Source: Spizellomyces punctatus DAOM BR117 (taxonomy: Eukaryota; Chytridiomycota; Chytridiomycetes; Spizellomycetales; Spizellomycetaceae). Taken from it: 64,000 bases of DNA. The stretch lies in the NCBI RefSeq assembly GCF_000182565.1, contig NW_015971543.1, forward strand, positions 1,180,138 through 1,244,137, written 5' to 3'. This document shows, one piece after another, positions 53,417 to 64,000 of the stretch. The notes below the pieces were generated by a model. The model saw only the letters and a program-made list of their open reading frames with translations, was not told where the DNA came from and searched no databases. Position 1 is the stretch's first letter, and every line of letters begins with the position of its first letter. The translations under genes and the position numbers were made by a program.

Positions 53417-55278
53417 ATGTCACTTCCCACCCCCGCTCCCATAAACATTCCGTTATCCGCCCGTTTTCGGTTTCGCGATGATATCCCCGTGTCCGCATGT
53501 TCGAGTCCACGTTCTATCGCAGTATTCTCTGGCGGGTCGGCTATGAATACCTTTGTCACGCTGCTACAATCCTTTACAGATGATACTGCCTACATTATGC
53601 CCGTGTCCGATGATGGTGGGGGATTAGACCGTGATGTCACATTTTGTTGGACCAGCACTAACTCTTTGTGCTAGGCGGATCGACGTCGGAAATCATCAAA
53701 GTCTTGGGTGGACCTGGAATAGGAGACTTGCGATCTAGAGTGGTTCGATTGGCGGAAACCGGGTCGGCAGAGGTGTGAGTTCAATTTTAAGAGCTTCGCA
53801 GTGTCCTGGTGTCATACCGATTGATTTTTTGGGCGATAAAGTCAAGAGCAGTTCACGATCTCTTGAGCTACCGATTACCATTTGATACCTTGAATGCGAA
53901 TAGTCCCACTTCCAATCCGTCTATCCCTACGGCGAAAGCTGTCTGGTTTGAGATTCTTGAGGGGCGGCACGTACTATGGCAAGGAATATCCGATCCTTAT
54001 CGAGAGACAATCCGAGCCTTCCTTGCGCATTTTCAACATGAACTTGTAAAGTCTGCAACGCGACGACCGCCATTCGAGTATCAGGGCGGTTCAATTGGGA
54101 ATTTCTTCTTGACGGGATCGAGACTCTTTTTCGACAATCTCGATGCCGCAGTATTTCAGTTTGCGCGAATAATGCGTGTACCACCGAGAACAGAGGTAGT
54201 ACCGGTGCTTGCAACCGCACGGGGGGTTGTCACAATTGCGGCTGCCCTTCGAAATGGAGAGGTCATTGTGGGTCAGTGCGACATATCCCATCCGGGGCAA
54301 ATGGTACCAGAAGGCTCCCGCTCACGAACAGGGTCACTCGGCTCTTCGGACGGAAAAGGGTCGGCCACTCTCTCTACACCACCAACAGACGTCCCACGAA
54401 GTCAACCAGAGCGACTTATCCCTTTTCAATCCCTAAGTCGACATCCTAGCCAGAATCTTATTTTTTCAAAGACCGCCTGTCCCTCTCTACCCTCAGCAAT
54501 ACGTCGAATTTACTACGTCAACCGTGAGCGGCAGGAGATATTTCCTGATTTGAATCCCCTTGTGGTAGCAAATCTGGCCCGGAAGCGGACTATCATATAT
54601 GGTTGCGGATCTCTGTACACGTCAATACTTCCTTGCTTGGTTGTACCCGGAGTAGGGCGGCTTCTAGCAGACCCGCTATCTAGGAGCTCGGTGGACCGCT
54701 TCAGCATTCGAACCTCGATACCTTCCCCCTTCCCGTCCCGAAGTCATTTGTCGAGGGTAAAATTGTTACTTCTCAACGGAACTCATGATCGGGAATCCAA
54801 AGATTATACCGCGATGGATTTTGTGCTGGGCATAACAGATGCTTTAAACTACTCATGTCTAGCAGAGGAACGAGCGCGACGTGCTGTGGGACGGCAGCCA
54901 TCCTCTCGAAGTATAATCCAAGAAATGGAAGGTTCACACCCATATGGCGGGAATAGCAATGGCAAACCGATTAGTCCGTCATGGTGGACAGGAAATACGG
55001 CGGCAAGCAGCGACGGGGACTCGGGGATATCTGCGGGAAAGATAGTGGAAATGCACAGCGATTCGGGTCGCAGTTATCTTGCAAGTCCTCATCCACCAGG
55101 TGCGTACATTACCCATCTACTGTATCCGGAGGATGGAGAAGTCAAGGTGGAGGTGGAGAAGATAGAGTCTTTTGGAATACGATGTATCAGAGTGCGCTCT
55201 ACAGGCGTGGAGGGATCTCAGAAAGGGCACTATGGGATTGATGAGCTGAAGGAGGTGTTGGACCATTTGATAATGTAA
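53417..55278 (+). CDS. YvcK/CofD-like (UPF0052) protein
   Basis: Three exons (53417-53615, 53675-53772, 53842-55278) close at 577 residues. The YvcK/CofD fold is indicated by the phosphate-binding start AVFSGGSAMNTFV, the strand PVSDDGGSTSEIIK, GIGDLRSRVVRL, the segment GGSIGNFFLTG, and the later IYGCGSLYTSILPCLVV. Bacterial YvcK binds UDP-sugars and governs carbon flux to cell-wall precursors; CofD makes coenzyme F420. A fungal role is not established. The C-terminal third has Ser-rich insertions (RSRTGSLGSSDGKGS and around residue 440). No targeting signal is seen. Confidence 0.85.
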
Positions 55279-55422
55279 TCGCAATCATTTTCATGTATAA
55301 ACAAACGGCTTCAATTTATCTATCACGTGATACTCAAATCGTGGGGAAATTTCATTTTCGTGGGGCTTAATGAGCCTTTTTTAGGCCGTGCGCAGACCTT
55401 GCCTAATGCTTAAACTGCAGCC

Positions 55423-56644
55423 ATGACTGTAACAATGAACGAGGAGCCAGCAAATGGGCAGCAATGGGGACTCACATTTGAAGGAGTGAAGACAGTGCGT
55501 GTGCGTCAAGTACCCATCCCGACCATTCAGGAGCCCACCGACTGCATTGTGAGTTTCCGAATTTACTAATGTCGTTCAATGTGCACGCTGTAAACTTTCA
55601 TGCATTTTCTGTAGGTCAGGACGTCCCTTGTTGGCGTTTGCGGTAAGAATCATATTGTATTGCGACGCTGTTCCCATATTACATACTTATAGCACGTCGC
55701 AACCAGGCTCTGATTTGCATGCCTACCATGGTCGTGAAGCAGGCTGTGACCACGGCACAGTCATGGGGCACGAATTGGTTGGGATCGTCGATGCAGTGGG
55801 AGCATCAGTAACGTCGCTAAAAGTTGGAGATCGCGTCATGTGTCCTTTCACTACGAACTGCGGCTCATGCTTTTACTGCAAACGGGGGTTGACGGCACGT
55901 TGCACTACCGGACAGCTGTTTGGATGGAAATCTGGCGGAAAGGGTTTGGACGGGGGCCAAGCACAGTATGTTAGAGTACCTTTGGCAGATGGTACGCTAT
56001 CGCGCATTCCTGAAGGTGTGACAGATGAGGAAGCTTTGTTGCTGGGTGATATCTTTTCCACTGGATTCTTTTGTGCCGACAATGGCGGCATCGAAGCTGA
56101 CCAAGATCAAGTTGTTGCGGTTATTGGATGTGGGCCGGTGGGATTGATGGCCATTTTAGGTGCCCGAGAATTAGGGGCAAAACGTGTTATTGCGATCGAT
56201 ATGGTCACTGATCGCTTAGATCTTGCCAAAGAATATGGCGCTGAGCCGGTTCATTTGAAAGAACAGGATCCCCTTGCTGCCGTGCATGCAGCAACGGAAG
56301 GACGCGGAGCTGACGTTGTACTGGAAGTTGTAGGGTCAGAAAGTGCAATGGAATTGGCATACAAACTTTTGCGTCCTGGTGGAACCTTGTCATGCGTTGG
56401 AGTTCACAATGAGGATAAATTAGCCTTTAGCCCGAACGATGCTTACGACAAAAACATTACATTTCGGATTGGAAGGTGTCCAGCTAGACATTTTATGGAG
56501 AAACTGGTCCCCGTTGTGGTGAGCAAAAAGTATGATCTGACACGCATCATCACCCATCGCATGGACTTGAAAGAGGCGGTCGAGGCGTACGATATGTTTG
56601 ATAGAAAGTTGGATGGCTGCATCAAGATTGTGCTCAGAACGTAG
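55423..56644 (+). CDS. zinc-dependent alcohol dehydrogenase (MDR family)
   Basis: Exons 55423-55548, 55615-55642 and 55707-56644 give 363 residues, a standard MDR length. Catalytic zinc ligands: Cys in VGVCGSDLHAYHG and His-Glu in VMGHELVG. The structural zinc lobe CGSCFYCKRGLTARC is complete. The cofactor fold is VAVIGCGPVGLMAILGAREL, with an Asp (AIDMVTDRLD) that favours NAD+. It most resembles the threonine/formaldehyde dehydrogenase-like branch; the substrate is not predictable. Exon 2 is 28 bases. Confidence 0.92.
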
Positions 56645-57098
56645 AGCTAGGACGTAGACGGGGAGGGAGATGGAGTAGAGATTAGCTGTACCACTCATAT
56701 GAAGAAAGCACACATTGCATGCATCTTGTTGGTAAAAGCCCAATGCGTTTAATAACTGTAATTTCTTATCGATTTTACTTTGGGGCTGAATTCCAAACAC
56801 GTGTTTGCACTTGTCACACTTACTCGGCTAATCCTCCTGCCCACATGGGGGCAGAGACGGAGACAACAATGGCCATTGGGTTTTGGGAAAGTGTAAACTG
56901 TAGGAGACCACTAGTGGCGAGATCTCGAACAGCTGAGGTTTTCTTTTTTTTCAGTTTGTTGTCGGCAGCATTCCCTTTTGCCCTTCTTCTGACTACCGAT
57001 AAGCATATCTTTGAGGCGACTTGCAAGGGATAGCGGTCACCGACAAACACTCTTGTCGTCACTCGATTTCGCTTGGAGGGAACTGCCGTTGTAATTCA
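56645..57098. other. intergenic region upstream of Zn2Cys6 gene
   Basis: About 450 bp containing the 3' flank of the dehydrogenase and the leader of the regulator. The frame of the regulator stays open upstream to an ATG at 57021, adding 26 residues with no zinc-cluster likeness. Confidence 0.4.
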
Positions 57099-60037
57099 AT
57101 GTCAGACTGTCAAGTTCCCCAATATTCTGATAATGTCACTCAACGCTTGAACAACATGCAAGGACCACCTCTCCCACAGCACTCTCTAATCTATCCCAAC
57201 GTTCCTCTAAAACGGACACGAAGCACTCGGGCTTGCGACACTTGTCGACGGAAACGAACAAAGTGTTCTGGCGGACAACCATGTGAAGGGTGTATCGCCT
57301 TTGGTTTGGTTTGCGCATACACCGCACCTCAAAAGAAGCGCGGCCCACCAAAGCGAGCCGAGGCTCAAAAGACGCAGACAACGCTGGGCGAACGCCTCAA
57401 AACTGTGGAATCTCTTCTCAGCGGACTAATAAATGGAGCTCCGTCCTTGCCAGCAGCAGCGAAACGTGACCGCTCCCTTTCCGAAGCGTCTGAAGGATCT
57501 TGTTACCGAACCTCTTTCAGTCAGTATTCGGACTCGGAGGATGATGATGAGGATGAAGAAGACGGTGTGGAAAGTGATAATACTCATAAAGGGTTTAGTG
57601 GAATTGCCCTAGCTATACATCGCCCAAAAGCCCGAGAAGTCGGCGTGGCAAGAGTGTCTTCGCCTGATTCGGATCCTGGTGCGTCTGCTCCGACTTTCTG
57701 TCAAGTGCCCTGGAGAGCGGGTGTGACAGTAACCGATCCAAAGAGCGGCGTGCTTGTGCAAAGCTTGTCGCTAAACGATGAGTCTGTCATTGCTCATCGA
57801 TTTAACAATACAACCGGGAACATAACAATCGTAGAGGATGTAGTGACGGACACTGTTCTCTTTTACGGAAGTACCAGCACATCCAATACACATTCGTTAC
57901 GCCAGAGTCCCCGTTTTAACGACGGTGTCATGTCCATCGCCTTGCGGTCAGATGTTGTTCCAGCTAATACTCCCATATCCCTCGATTCTCCTCCCTGCTC
58001 TCCTGATCTCGTTCACCATCTCGTTTCCCTGTATTTTACACACGTGCATCCATATTTTCCTATGGTCGATCGGACCGCATTTACTCGCCAACTCAAGGAG
58101 AAGCAGACAGAGGTGAGTTAATTGCAAGTCGAATATATTGTGATTGCTAGGATGACTAAATGAAGGAACGTAGCATTTTTCTCTCTTGCTCAACAGCATG
58201 TGTGCTCTTGTAACACAGCAAACAAGGTCGCTTGCCGCATGGGGAATATCAAGTCCATCAGAGCTGCATCGTGCTTTCTTCGAGCGGGCTCGGGCGCTGT
58301 TAGGGAAGCAATTTGACTGGCCTCACATCAACAATGTTCAAGCTCTTTTACTTTTGACATTGGTTGGTGCTGGGACGAATACGAATGCGGCCAGTTATCA
58401 GTACATTGGTAATATTGTAGTTACCGCTCAAAGCTTTCATTCGGAGCTGACGTATTGTTTCCCTGTATTTAGGCATAGCACACCGCCATGCGGTGGAATT
58501 GGGAATGCATAGAAATTTAGAAAAACTGAACCATCCTGGTCTGGATAATGGAATGAAGGAACAGATGCGTGCGACATGGTTTTGCTTGTACATTCTGGAC
58601 CGCTACACTGGAGTCCACCAAGGAAGACCATTCGCGATCAATGATGATGGTAGGGGGCTTAGCATATGAAAACTTAAATTTCGGCAATTTTGACGTGAAG
58701 TTAATCCGCCATGGTTTCATCTTAATTTAGACTGGGATACTCCATTACCGTGTCAGGACGAAACGTCCGATGTTGCTCGAATGGTTCGGCATGTTTCGTT
58801 GTGTTCCATATTGGGACAAATTGCCAACTACGTTAATCGGCCGTCTGGGCGCCGGCGCCGAAGCCGGTCTAGTCGCGAGCAACTCGTACGAGATATGGAT
58901 GGCGAACTCGCGCAGTGGCATTCTCTATTACCAGATGATTTAAGGCGCGATCCAACGCGCGATGTGGGCTCTTGGTCGTTTCATCATCACCTGCATGTGA
59001 TGTACCATACGGCGGTGATTTTACTACACCGTATCGCTACCGGCCGTTTCGGCGGGGTTTGTGTAGCAAGCGCAATTGCTATTCGACAAACCCTGGAAGC
59101 ACTTCCAATGTCAGCCAGCAGCGGCACAAGTGTGCCGGACGATTTCGTGTTTGTCATGCCTATTGTTGTCTATTCTGGGCTTACAGCCTCCACTTTATTC
59201 TTGGACATGGTTCTTGATGGTCGAGCACACTCCGCCAGGCCCACTCCTCGCCGCAAGCGGTCAAAAGGTGAAGATGACGTGGATGGCGAGATTGCCTTGG
59301 AAAGCGGCATCAATGCATTGGAAGAGCTGAAGAAGAGCTTGCCGGTCTTTGAAAAGCTAAAAGACACGTCAATGTTTTCCGTGTACTACGGACAATTAGT
59401 CGCGGAATGTGTCCGTGGAAGTGGTGTGAAGGTGGGAGAGACGGACAGAAGGACGGGCAATTCAGATCAAGGAGAAGCCGCACCGTCAAGCAATCGGGCG
59501 CACGAAGTGAACCGAGCAAATGGGAGTAACGAACATTTGGGCGATACTGGAGGACCGTGTGCTGCGTCGGTTTACAGTGGAAGTACGTCGTACGCTTCTC
59601 CGGCCATGGGAAATCCTGCACCCGTACAGGTAGCAGCAGTGCCAGACACACTGGGTGCGAACAGCGAGACCGGATATCCAGGACCAGGTGGAATGAACCC
59701 AGGGGTTACCAATACAATGGGAGGGCTGAATCAACCGATGGGACCCTCTTCATCAGGACCGTACTTTGCCGATTCTATCTTTTCCGAACTGTTGAATCCA
59801 TTTTTCGATCCATCTCCTGGTTGGTGGGGGGACGTGGGTTTGGCCAGCCCGCCAAATGCACCTGGCAATTACCCTCGTGACGGTCAAAATGCACCGGTTG
59901 TCAGCGTTGCAGACGGAAGAGGGCTTTCAGGATCTCCTGCAGATTATTTTGCCACTCCAACGAGCTCGTCTCCGCAATTATACGATGGAATATTGACCAC
60001 CGACTCGGAAGTGGACGGGGGAAAAGCAGCATTTTGA
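57099..60037 (+). CDS. Zn2Cys6 fungal transcription factor
   Basis: Four exons (57099-58112, 58174-58408, 58473-58649, 58731-60037) encode 910 residues. The binuclear zinc cluster has perfect spacing CX2CX6CX5CX2CX6C at Cys46, 49, 56, 62, 65 and 72, followed by a basic, Pro-rich linker and a short coiled coil (LGERLKTVESLLSGL) for dimerisation. An acidic run (DSEDDDEDEEDG) comes next. The fungal_trans domain spans about residues 310-600, with LVSLYFTHVHPYFPMVDRTAF, NNVQALLLLTLVGAG and ATWFCLYILDRYTGVHQGRP. The C-terminal 250 residues are Gly/Pro/Ser-rich and likely an activation region. Targets cannot be inferred. Confidence 0.92.
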
Positions 60038-60499
60038 TGGAAATAATTACTTTTGTATATAATTCAATGGAGGGCGTGTGTACATGTATTAGTACAAAGT
60101 GAATGTAGATAGCTTTGTGATATCACAACGTAGTTTTTTAATTCTTGGTAACCTTCTTGTTGCAAGTCTTTAATCGGTTGCGATTTGTTTACGTTCATGA
60201 GTCCAAATATAGGGCATTCTGTCATCAAGTCACGGGGTCCGCCAAGACGGAGCACGACTTTGACAATAGAAACAATCTTGATTTTGCATACAGCTTGATA
60301 CCACACAGTCTACTCTCCGAGTCTCCTCAAAAGTGCAAGGATATCGACTCATCCTCTCCGTCTCTCTCGCTATTTACGTGTTTCATTATTGCATTGCATT
60401 CCTTTCGGTTTTTGACGGTGGCAAAGAAGAAGAGACGTACCGGAGATAGAGAGGCCCACATTAAAGCAATCCTGCAATCTACAAAGAAGGGAGGCAAGC
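60038..60499. other. intergenic region upstream of CHMP1
   Basis: About 460 bp with the 3' flank of the zinc-cluster gene and the leader of CHMP1. A 123-codon plus-strand frame at 60145-60516 has no likeness to any family and runs into CHMP1 exon 1 in another frame; it is not annotated. Confidence 0.4.
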
Positions 60500-61404
60500 A
60501 TGAGTGGCATGGATAGTAAGTAGTGCTGGGATTTGAGGAGAGCCGAATCACTTCTGCGTAGCTTTACTTTTGCGTAGCTACTCTGTGTCCCGATGCTATG
60601 AACTTTTAAACTAACGCGTGCTTGTGCATTCTAGAACATCTCTTTCAGCTCAAGTTCACGGCGAAGCAGTTGCAGAGACAGGCCAAGAAGTCGACAAAGG
60701 ATGAGGCAACAGAAAAGGCAAAATTGAAGAAGGTGTGTGGTTATTGCAGACGGAGGTTCATTAACCAAGAAGAGAGGCGTGCCCTTTGGGAGCTACAGTT
60801 TTAATACGGGTGTAGGGTCTTGGTTAACACGGTGCTTTTCGTTCCAAATAGGCTATTCAGCAGGGGAATATGGAGGGCGCTCGAATTTATGCTTCAAATG
60901 CCATCCGTAAGAAGAACGAAGCACTCAATCTTCTTCGGTTGGGATCTCGCATTGACGCAGTTGCTTCACGTGTGCAAACGGCGGTTACTATGCGGAGAGT
61001 ATCGACTTCCATGGCGGGAGTGGTGAAAGGGATGGAGAAGGCAATGAACAGCATGAATTTGGAGCAGGTAGGGTACAAACAACATCCCTATCGATTGAAT
61101 AGCTTACTGATGCGTTCCCATCATTTGAAAGATCTCCATGATTATGGACAAATTCGAATCCCAATTTGAGGACCTGGACGTACAAACCCAATACATGGAG
61201 TCATCAATGGGCCAGACGACGGCCATGGCAACACCGCAAGACCAGGTAGAAGATCTCATGCAGCAAGTTGCGGATGAGAACGGATTGGAGTTGCAGATGG
61301 AGATGCCTGGTGCAGCCACTGGTACTCTGGCTGTTGGAACAGCTACGGTGGAGAAGGAGCAAGATGAGTTGACTGAGCGACTGGCAAAGTTGAGAAATGG
61401 TTAA
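60500..61404 (+). CDS. DID2: ESCRT-III subunit CHMP1/DID2
   Basis: CHMP1/Did2 is an ESCRT-III-associated protein that recruits the ATPase Vps4 for filament disassembly on endosomes. Exons 60500-60515, 60635-60732, 60852-61067, 61132-61404 close at 200 residues, the family length. Conserved blocks: [76 protein letters not shown]. The C-terminal MIM1 helix that binds the Vps4 MIT domain is [13 protein letters not shown]. Exon 1 has 16 bases. With VPS25 it is the second ESCRT gene in the window. Confidence 0.96.
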
Positions 61405-61588
61405 ATATGGCGCTGTGTAGTGGAGGATTGGGTTTGGGTAGTGATTTTGGGTTTCGTCATTGCACATCGTACATTTAATAGATGGAAAAAATTGGAAAGG
61501 TTTGCGTTTCACGTCTTACGCTACATACGGTGTGCTTTCAGTGAATACTACATGTGACTCAAATATGTTGGTCAGGACTGTGATCAGC

Positions 61589-61662
61589 GGTCTCGTGGTG
61601 TAGTTGGTTATCACATCAGTCTAACACACTGAAGGTCTCCAGTTCGAACCTGGACGAGACCA
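61589..61662 (+). tRNA. tRNA-Val (anticodon AAC)
   Basis: A 74-base cloverleaf can be drawn: acceptor stem GGTCTCG with CGAGACC and discriminator A; D arm beginning GTGTAGTTGG; anticodon stem TCAGT/ACTGA with loop CTAACAC, giving anticodon AAC; five-base variable loop; T stem TCCAG/CTGGA around TTCGAAC. Box A and box B of the internal promoter are intact. A T-rich run (CTTTTTTTG near 61682) follows as a likely Pol III terminator. No intron is present. Confidence 0.95.
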
Positions 61663-62037
61663 TCTTCTAGTTGGTTGTCGTCTTTTTTTGTCCCGCGGTC
61701 AACATTTCTAGGTATATGCAACTATTGTGAGCTAGAATATATAATGAGGGTCGCAGTTGGATTGCTCTTCCAAATGGTTTTACGACTGTGGATATTTTTG
61801 TTGACGGGATGCAAAAGTCAAGCAAGAAACCGTAAATTGCCAGAATTTTTAAGTAGCAAATGCCTTCTTGGGTGAGTCATAAACAGTCCTACTTGACGAA
61901 ATCTTCGAACAGGAAATGGTTTAAACGGGGACATGACGCAGACATCATCTTCATCAGTACACCTTTTCTAAACTGTCGGCAAGCGAATTAGCTATGCGTA
62001 TAAACATCTATATAACCTTACAGTAGAACAGAAAGCA
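61663..62037. other. intergenic region between tRNA-Val and last gene
   Basis: About 375 bp. It holds the tRNA trailer with a T-rich stop and the promoter of the following gene. A short plus-strand frame at 61675-61875 resembles nothing known. Confidence 0.4.
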
Positions 62038-63997
62038 ATGTCAAATCCTGTCCCCGAATTCACGACCACCCCTCTCAACTCCATTCGGTATTCCCAATCA
62101 AATATATCAGCATGTTTCTCTGCACGAGGGGGACGTAAAGAGACGGCTGTCCTCAATAAGAAATTGCTGACAGACTTGCCGCCTATGGTTGTTGTGCCCT
62201 TGGAATCAAATAGCGTAACTACAGCGGATAATCGACGACGCCGTCACTATGAACATCATAATCAAACCTCGTGCGATGTTTTGAAAGTGCCGCACGGTCA
62301 TTCGATTCAAAAGTATCTGGTGGACAAGATTTATCAGCTTCCACTGCTGAAAGACAAGAAAGCCGCATCCAAAATTTCGGGATTTTACTGTATGCACATC
62401 GGATATTGGAGTAAAGAGAACAAAGATTTAGTGCTGCTCACCTGGCGTATCCGTACTCTAGGACAATTTGTAGAAGCACGCTGTCTAGCTCAGGAGGATG
62501 ATTTTCCAATTTATGGCAGAATAGCACCGGTCCCCACTGTAGGGTCCCATTCCCGAAAGGAGTTGAATATCCGCTTGAATGACAGAGAACCTCCAGACTT
62601 TTCCCAAGCCAGCAGCGAAATCTTTCGGAGCTCACGCATATATGTTGCCACAAATACGGACGCAACTCCAAAAGCAAGTCTTTTCACCCACGAGGTGCGA
62701 TCAGTTGATAGTATTCGCGACTGGTTAGCAGCTCTTCGTTCTCCGGAAATCCGTGGATGTTACACAATTATCACCGGAGTAATTCTCGACCAGCGACGAC
62801 AACCGAGTACTTCCCCGCATGAGTCGGAAGAAGATTCGGACATAGATTTAGGACAGCAAGAGTTTCCACCTCTTGGTCAAACAGAAGTGAAATCTGCAAG
62901 TTCCCAAGTCAGCAAATCGAAAAACCGCAGGTCACGACCCGAAGACGCCGATATCGATAATCTGATTGCAGAGTCAATTGCAGAAAGTATTTTAGATGAC
63001 CATGCTGATGAGGACCTTGATGAGGTGTACAGATGGACTGTAGGAGTGGAGGGCCATAATGCTGGACATTATACAGTGACTTCAAATGAGGACCTCGAGC
63101 AAATTCCTGTTGGCGGAAGTTTTGATGCCACCAGAAGAAACATGCTCCTATGGAATGAAGATTGGCTTCGCTTTTTCTCGGCTGACGATGATTCTGGATC
63201 CTCTGAGGTATTATCCAGTTTATTTGAATGATTCTTAATTAAATTCACCTCGACATATCTAGGCGGATGATGATACAAGTCAAAAGATTGCTGACTTGAG
63301 CGTGAGCTCGAAAACGCAACAAAGCACGATCGCCCGGTATTCTGAAACCTCTGAGGTATTATCTAGTTTATTTAAACGATTCTTAAATAAATTCACCTCG
63401 ACATAACTAGGAGGATGATGATATAAGTCAAAAGTTTTCTGACTTGAGCGTGAGCTCGAAAACGCAACAAAGCACGATCGCCCGGTATTTTGTCAACTTC
63501 TACGTACAGCAGTCTGGCGTGACATTGGGAGCGATTGCTCTGGCTTGGATGAGCAAGGTCGGTGGGCCCGTTAAGTGTGCGATAATGAAGAATCTACCTG
63601 GATCGAGTAAGTATTAGTATAGAGATACATGACAGCTTCAAGCTGATTTTTGATTCAATGTTTTGCAGCAATTGTCACCTTCGTGATGGAGGGTCAAGAA
63701 CCCAAGGTCCTCCCATCTTTTGACGTGAAAAATAACGGAGAAACAGTTCACGTTCATATTGGATGTGTTGGTTTTGACACTAGCGCAATCGATCAAGCGA
63801 GAGTATGCGGAGATGATGATGAGATCCCAACCACTTTCCAGTGGCAGGATTTTGATAATCCATCTGCGACAGTCGATGCACCCTTTACGTTAAGAATCCC
63901 TGCTGAAAGAATCTCGACGATCTCGACGATTGAGACCTCGATGCCTTTCCTTAGAGACAAAAAGCGGCATTCCTTGTCAAAATCCAGTCAAGCGTGA
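62038..63997 (+). CDS. unrecognised protein with tandemly duplicated exon
   Basis: I do not recognise this protein. Exons: 62038-63207, 63263-63355, 63411-63606, 63669-63997. A globular first part (about 1-250; GHSIQKYLVDKIYQLPLL, ISGFYCMHIGYWSKENKD, SIRDWLAALRSPEIRGCYTI) is followed by an acidic stretch, then GSFDATRRNMLLWNEDWLRFF. Exon 2 and the start of exon 3 are near-identical 31-codon copies (DDTSQKIADLSVSSKTQQST versus DDISQKFSDLSVSSKTQQST). The end has VTLGAIALAWMSKVGGPVKC and a beta-rich tail. The stop at 63995-63997 overlaps a good donor (GTGAGG at 63995), so the gene may continue past the window. No signal peptide is seen. Confidence 0.55.
63201..63491 (+). repeat. 148-bp tandem duplication of an exon with its intron
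   Basis: The unit starting at 63201 (CTCTGAGGTATTAT) recurs at 63349, a period of 148 bp: a 55-bp intron plus a 93-bp (31-codon) exon. Introns 63208-63262 and 63356-63410 have identical length and differ at only about seven or eight bases. The exon copies differ at a few bases (ACA/ATA, ATTGCT/TTTTCT), then diverge after CGGTATT. Both introns are phase 0, so the copy is frame-neutral. Confidence 0.9.
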
Positions 63998-64000
63998 GGG

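Noticed and set aside
52906-53444. Several 60-100 codon frames on both strands
   Set aside because: None shows a domain, and none joins to another by plausible splice sites.
60145-60516. 123-codon plus-strand frame before CHMP1
   Set aside because: Overlaps CHMP1 exon 1 in another frame and shows no family pattern.

Overview
The window reads as gene-dense nuclear DNA of a flagellated, early-diverging fungus, most likely a chytrid-type (zoosporic) fungus. The reasons are visible in the genes. There is an intact IFT57 gene (intraflagellar transport, lost in non-flagellated fungi). It sits beside typically fungal genes: ERG27 of ergosterol synthesis, a BFR1 of 470 residues, a Zn2Cys6 regulator, a PBI2-type proteinase inhibitor and external NADH dehydrogenase. 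Genes lie on both strands about every 1.8 kb. Introns are short (mostly 50-90 bp) and numerous, and several first exons have only 7-23 bases. I rebuilt exon chains by hand from conserved protein sequence and reading-frame arithmetic; where a chain closes exactly in frame I say so.

Layout. 1-4058: VPS25 (cut at its 5' end), ERG27, MAK11/PAK1IP1. 4800-9893: a homeodomain protein, an unrecognised five-repeat helical protein, IFT57. 10225-13224: phosphatidylinositol synthase PIS1 and GPI inositol acyltransferase GWT1, transcribed divergently. 13472-20200: an unrecognised protein with KH-like modules, PTPS, Beclin/ATG6, an INO80E-like small protein. 20438-28055: MCM7 and MAD2 (divergent), SAC1. 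28543-35396: an F-box protein, a DUF6625-like glycosyltransferase, an APH-family phosphotransferase, BCKDHB. 35615-44224: cytochrome c, a cysteine-heptad coiled-coil protein, UBA1, PPIE/Cyp33. 44478-49055: PBI2-type inhibitor, ERD1-like EXS protein, BFR1. 49192-60037: type II NADH dehydrogenase with EF hand, YvcK/CofD-like protein, MDR alcohol dehydrogenase, Zn2Cys6 regulator. 60500-63997: CHMP1, tRNA-Val, and an unrecognised gene with a fresh exon-intron tandem duplication.

Most genes are housekeeping and do not form a cluster. A few neighbours are functionally related: PIS1 and GWT1 (both feed GPI anchor synthesis), MCM7 and MAD2 (cell cycle, with an ACGCGT box between them), and two ESCRT subunits (VPS25 and CHMP1) at opposite ends. 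I see no transposon, CRISPR array or virus-like block. The least explained parts are the five-repeat protein at 6522-7655, the KH-like protein at 13472-16636, and the gene with duplicated exon at 62038-63997.
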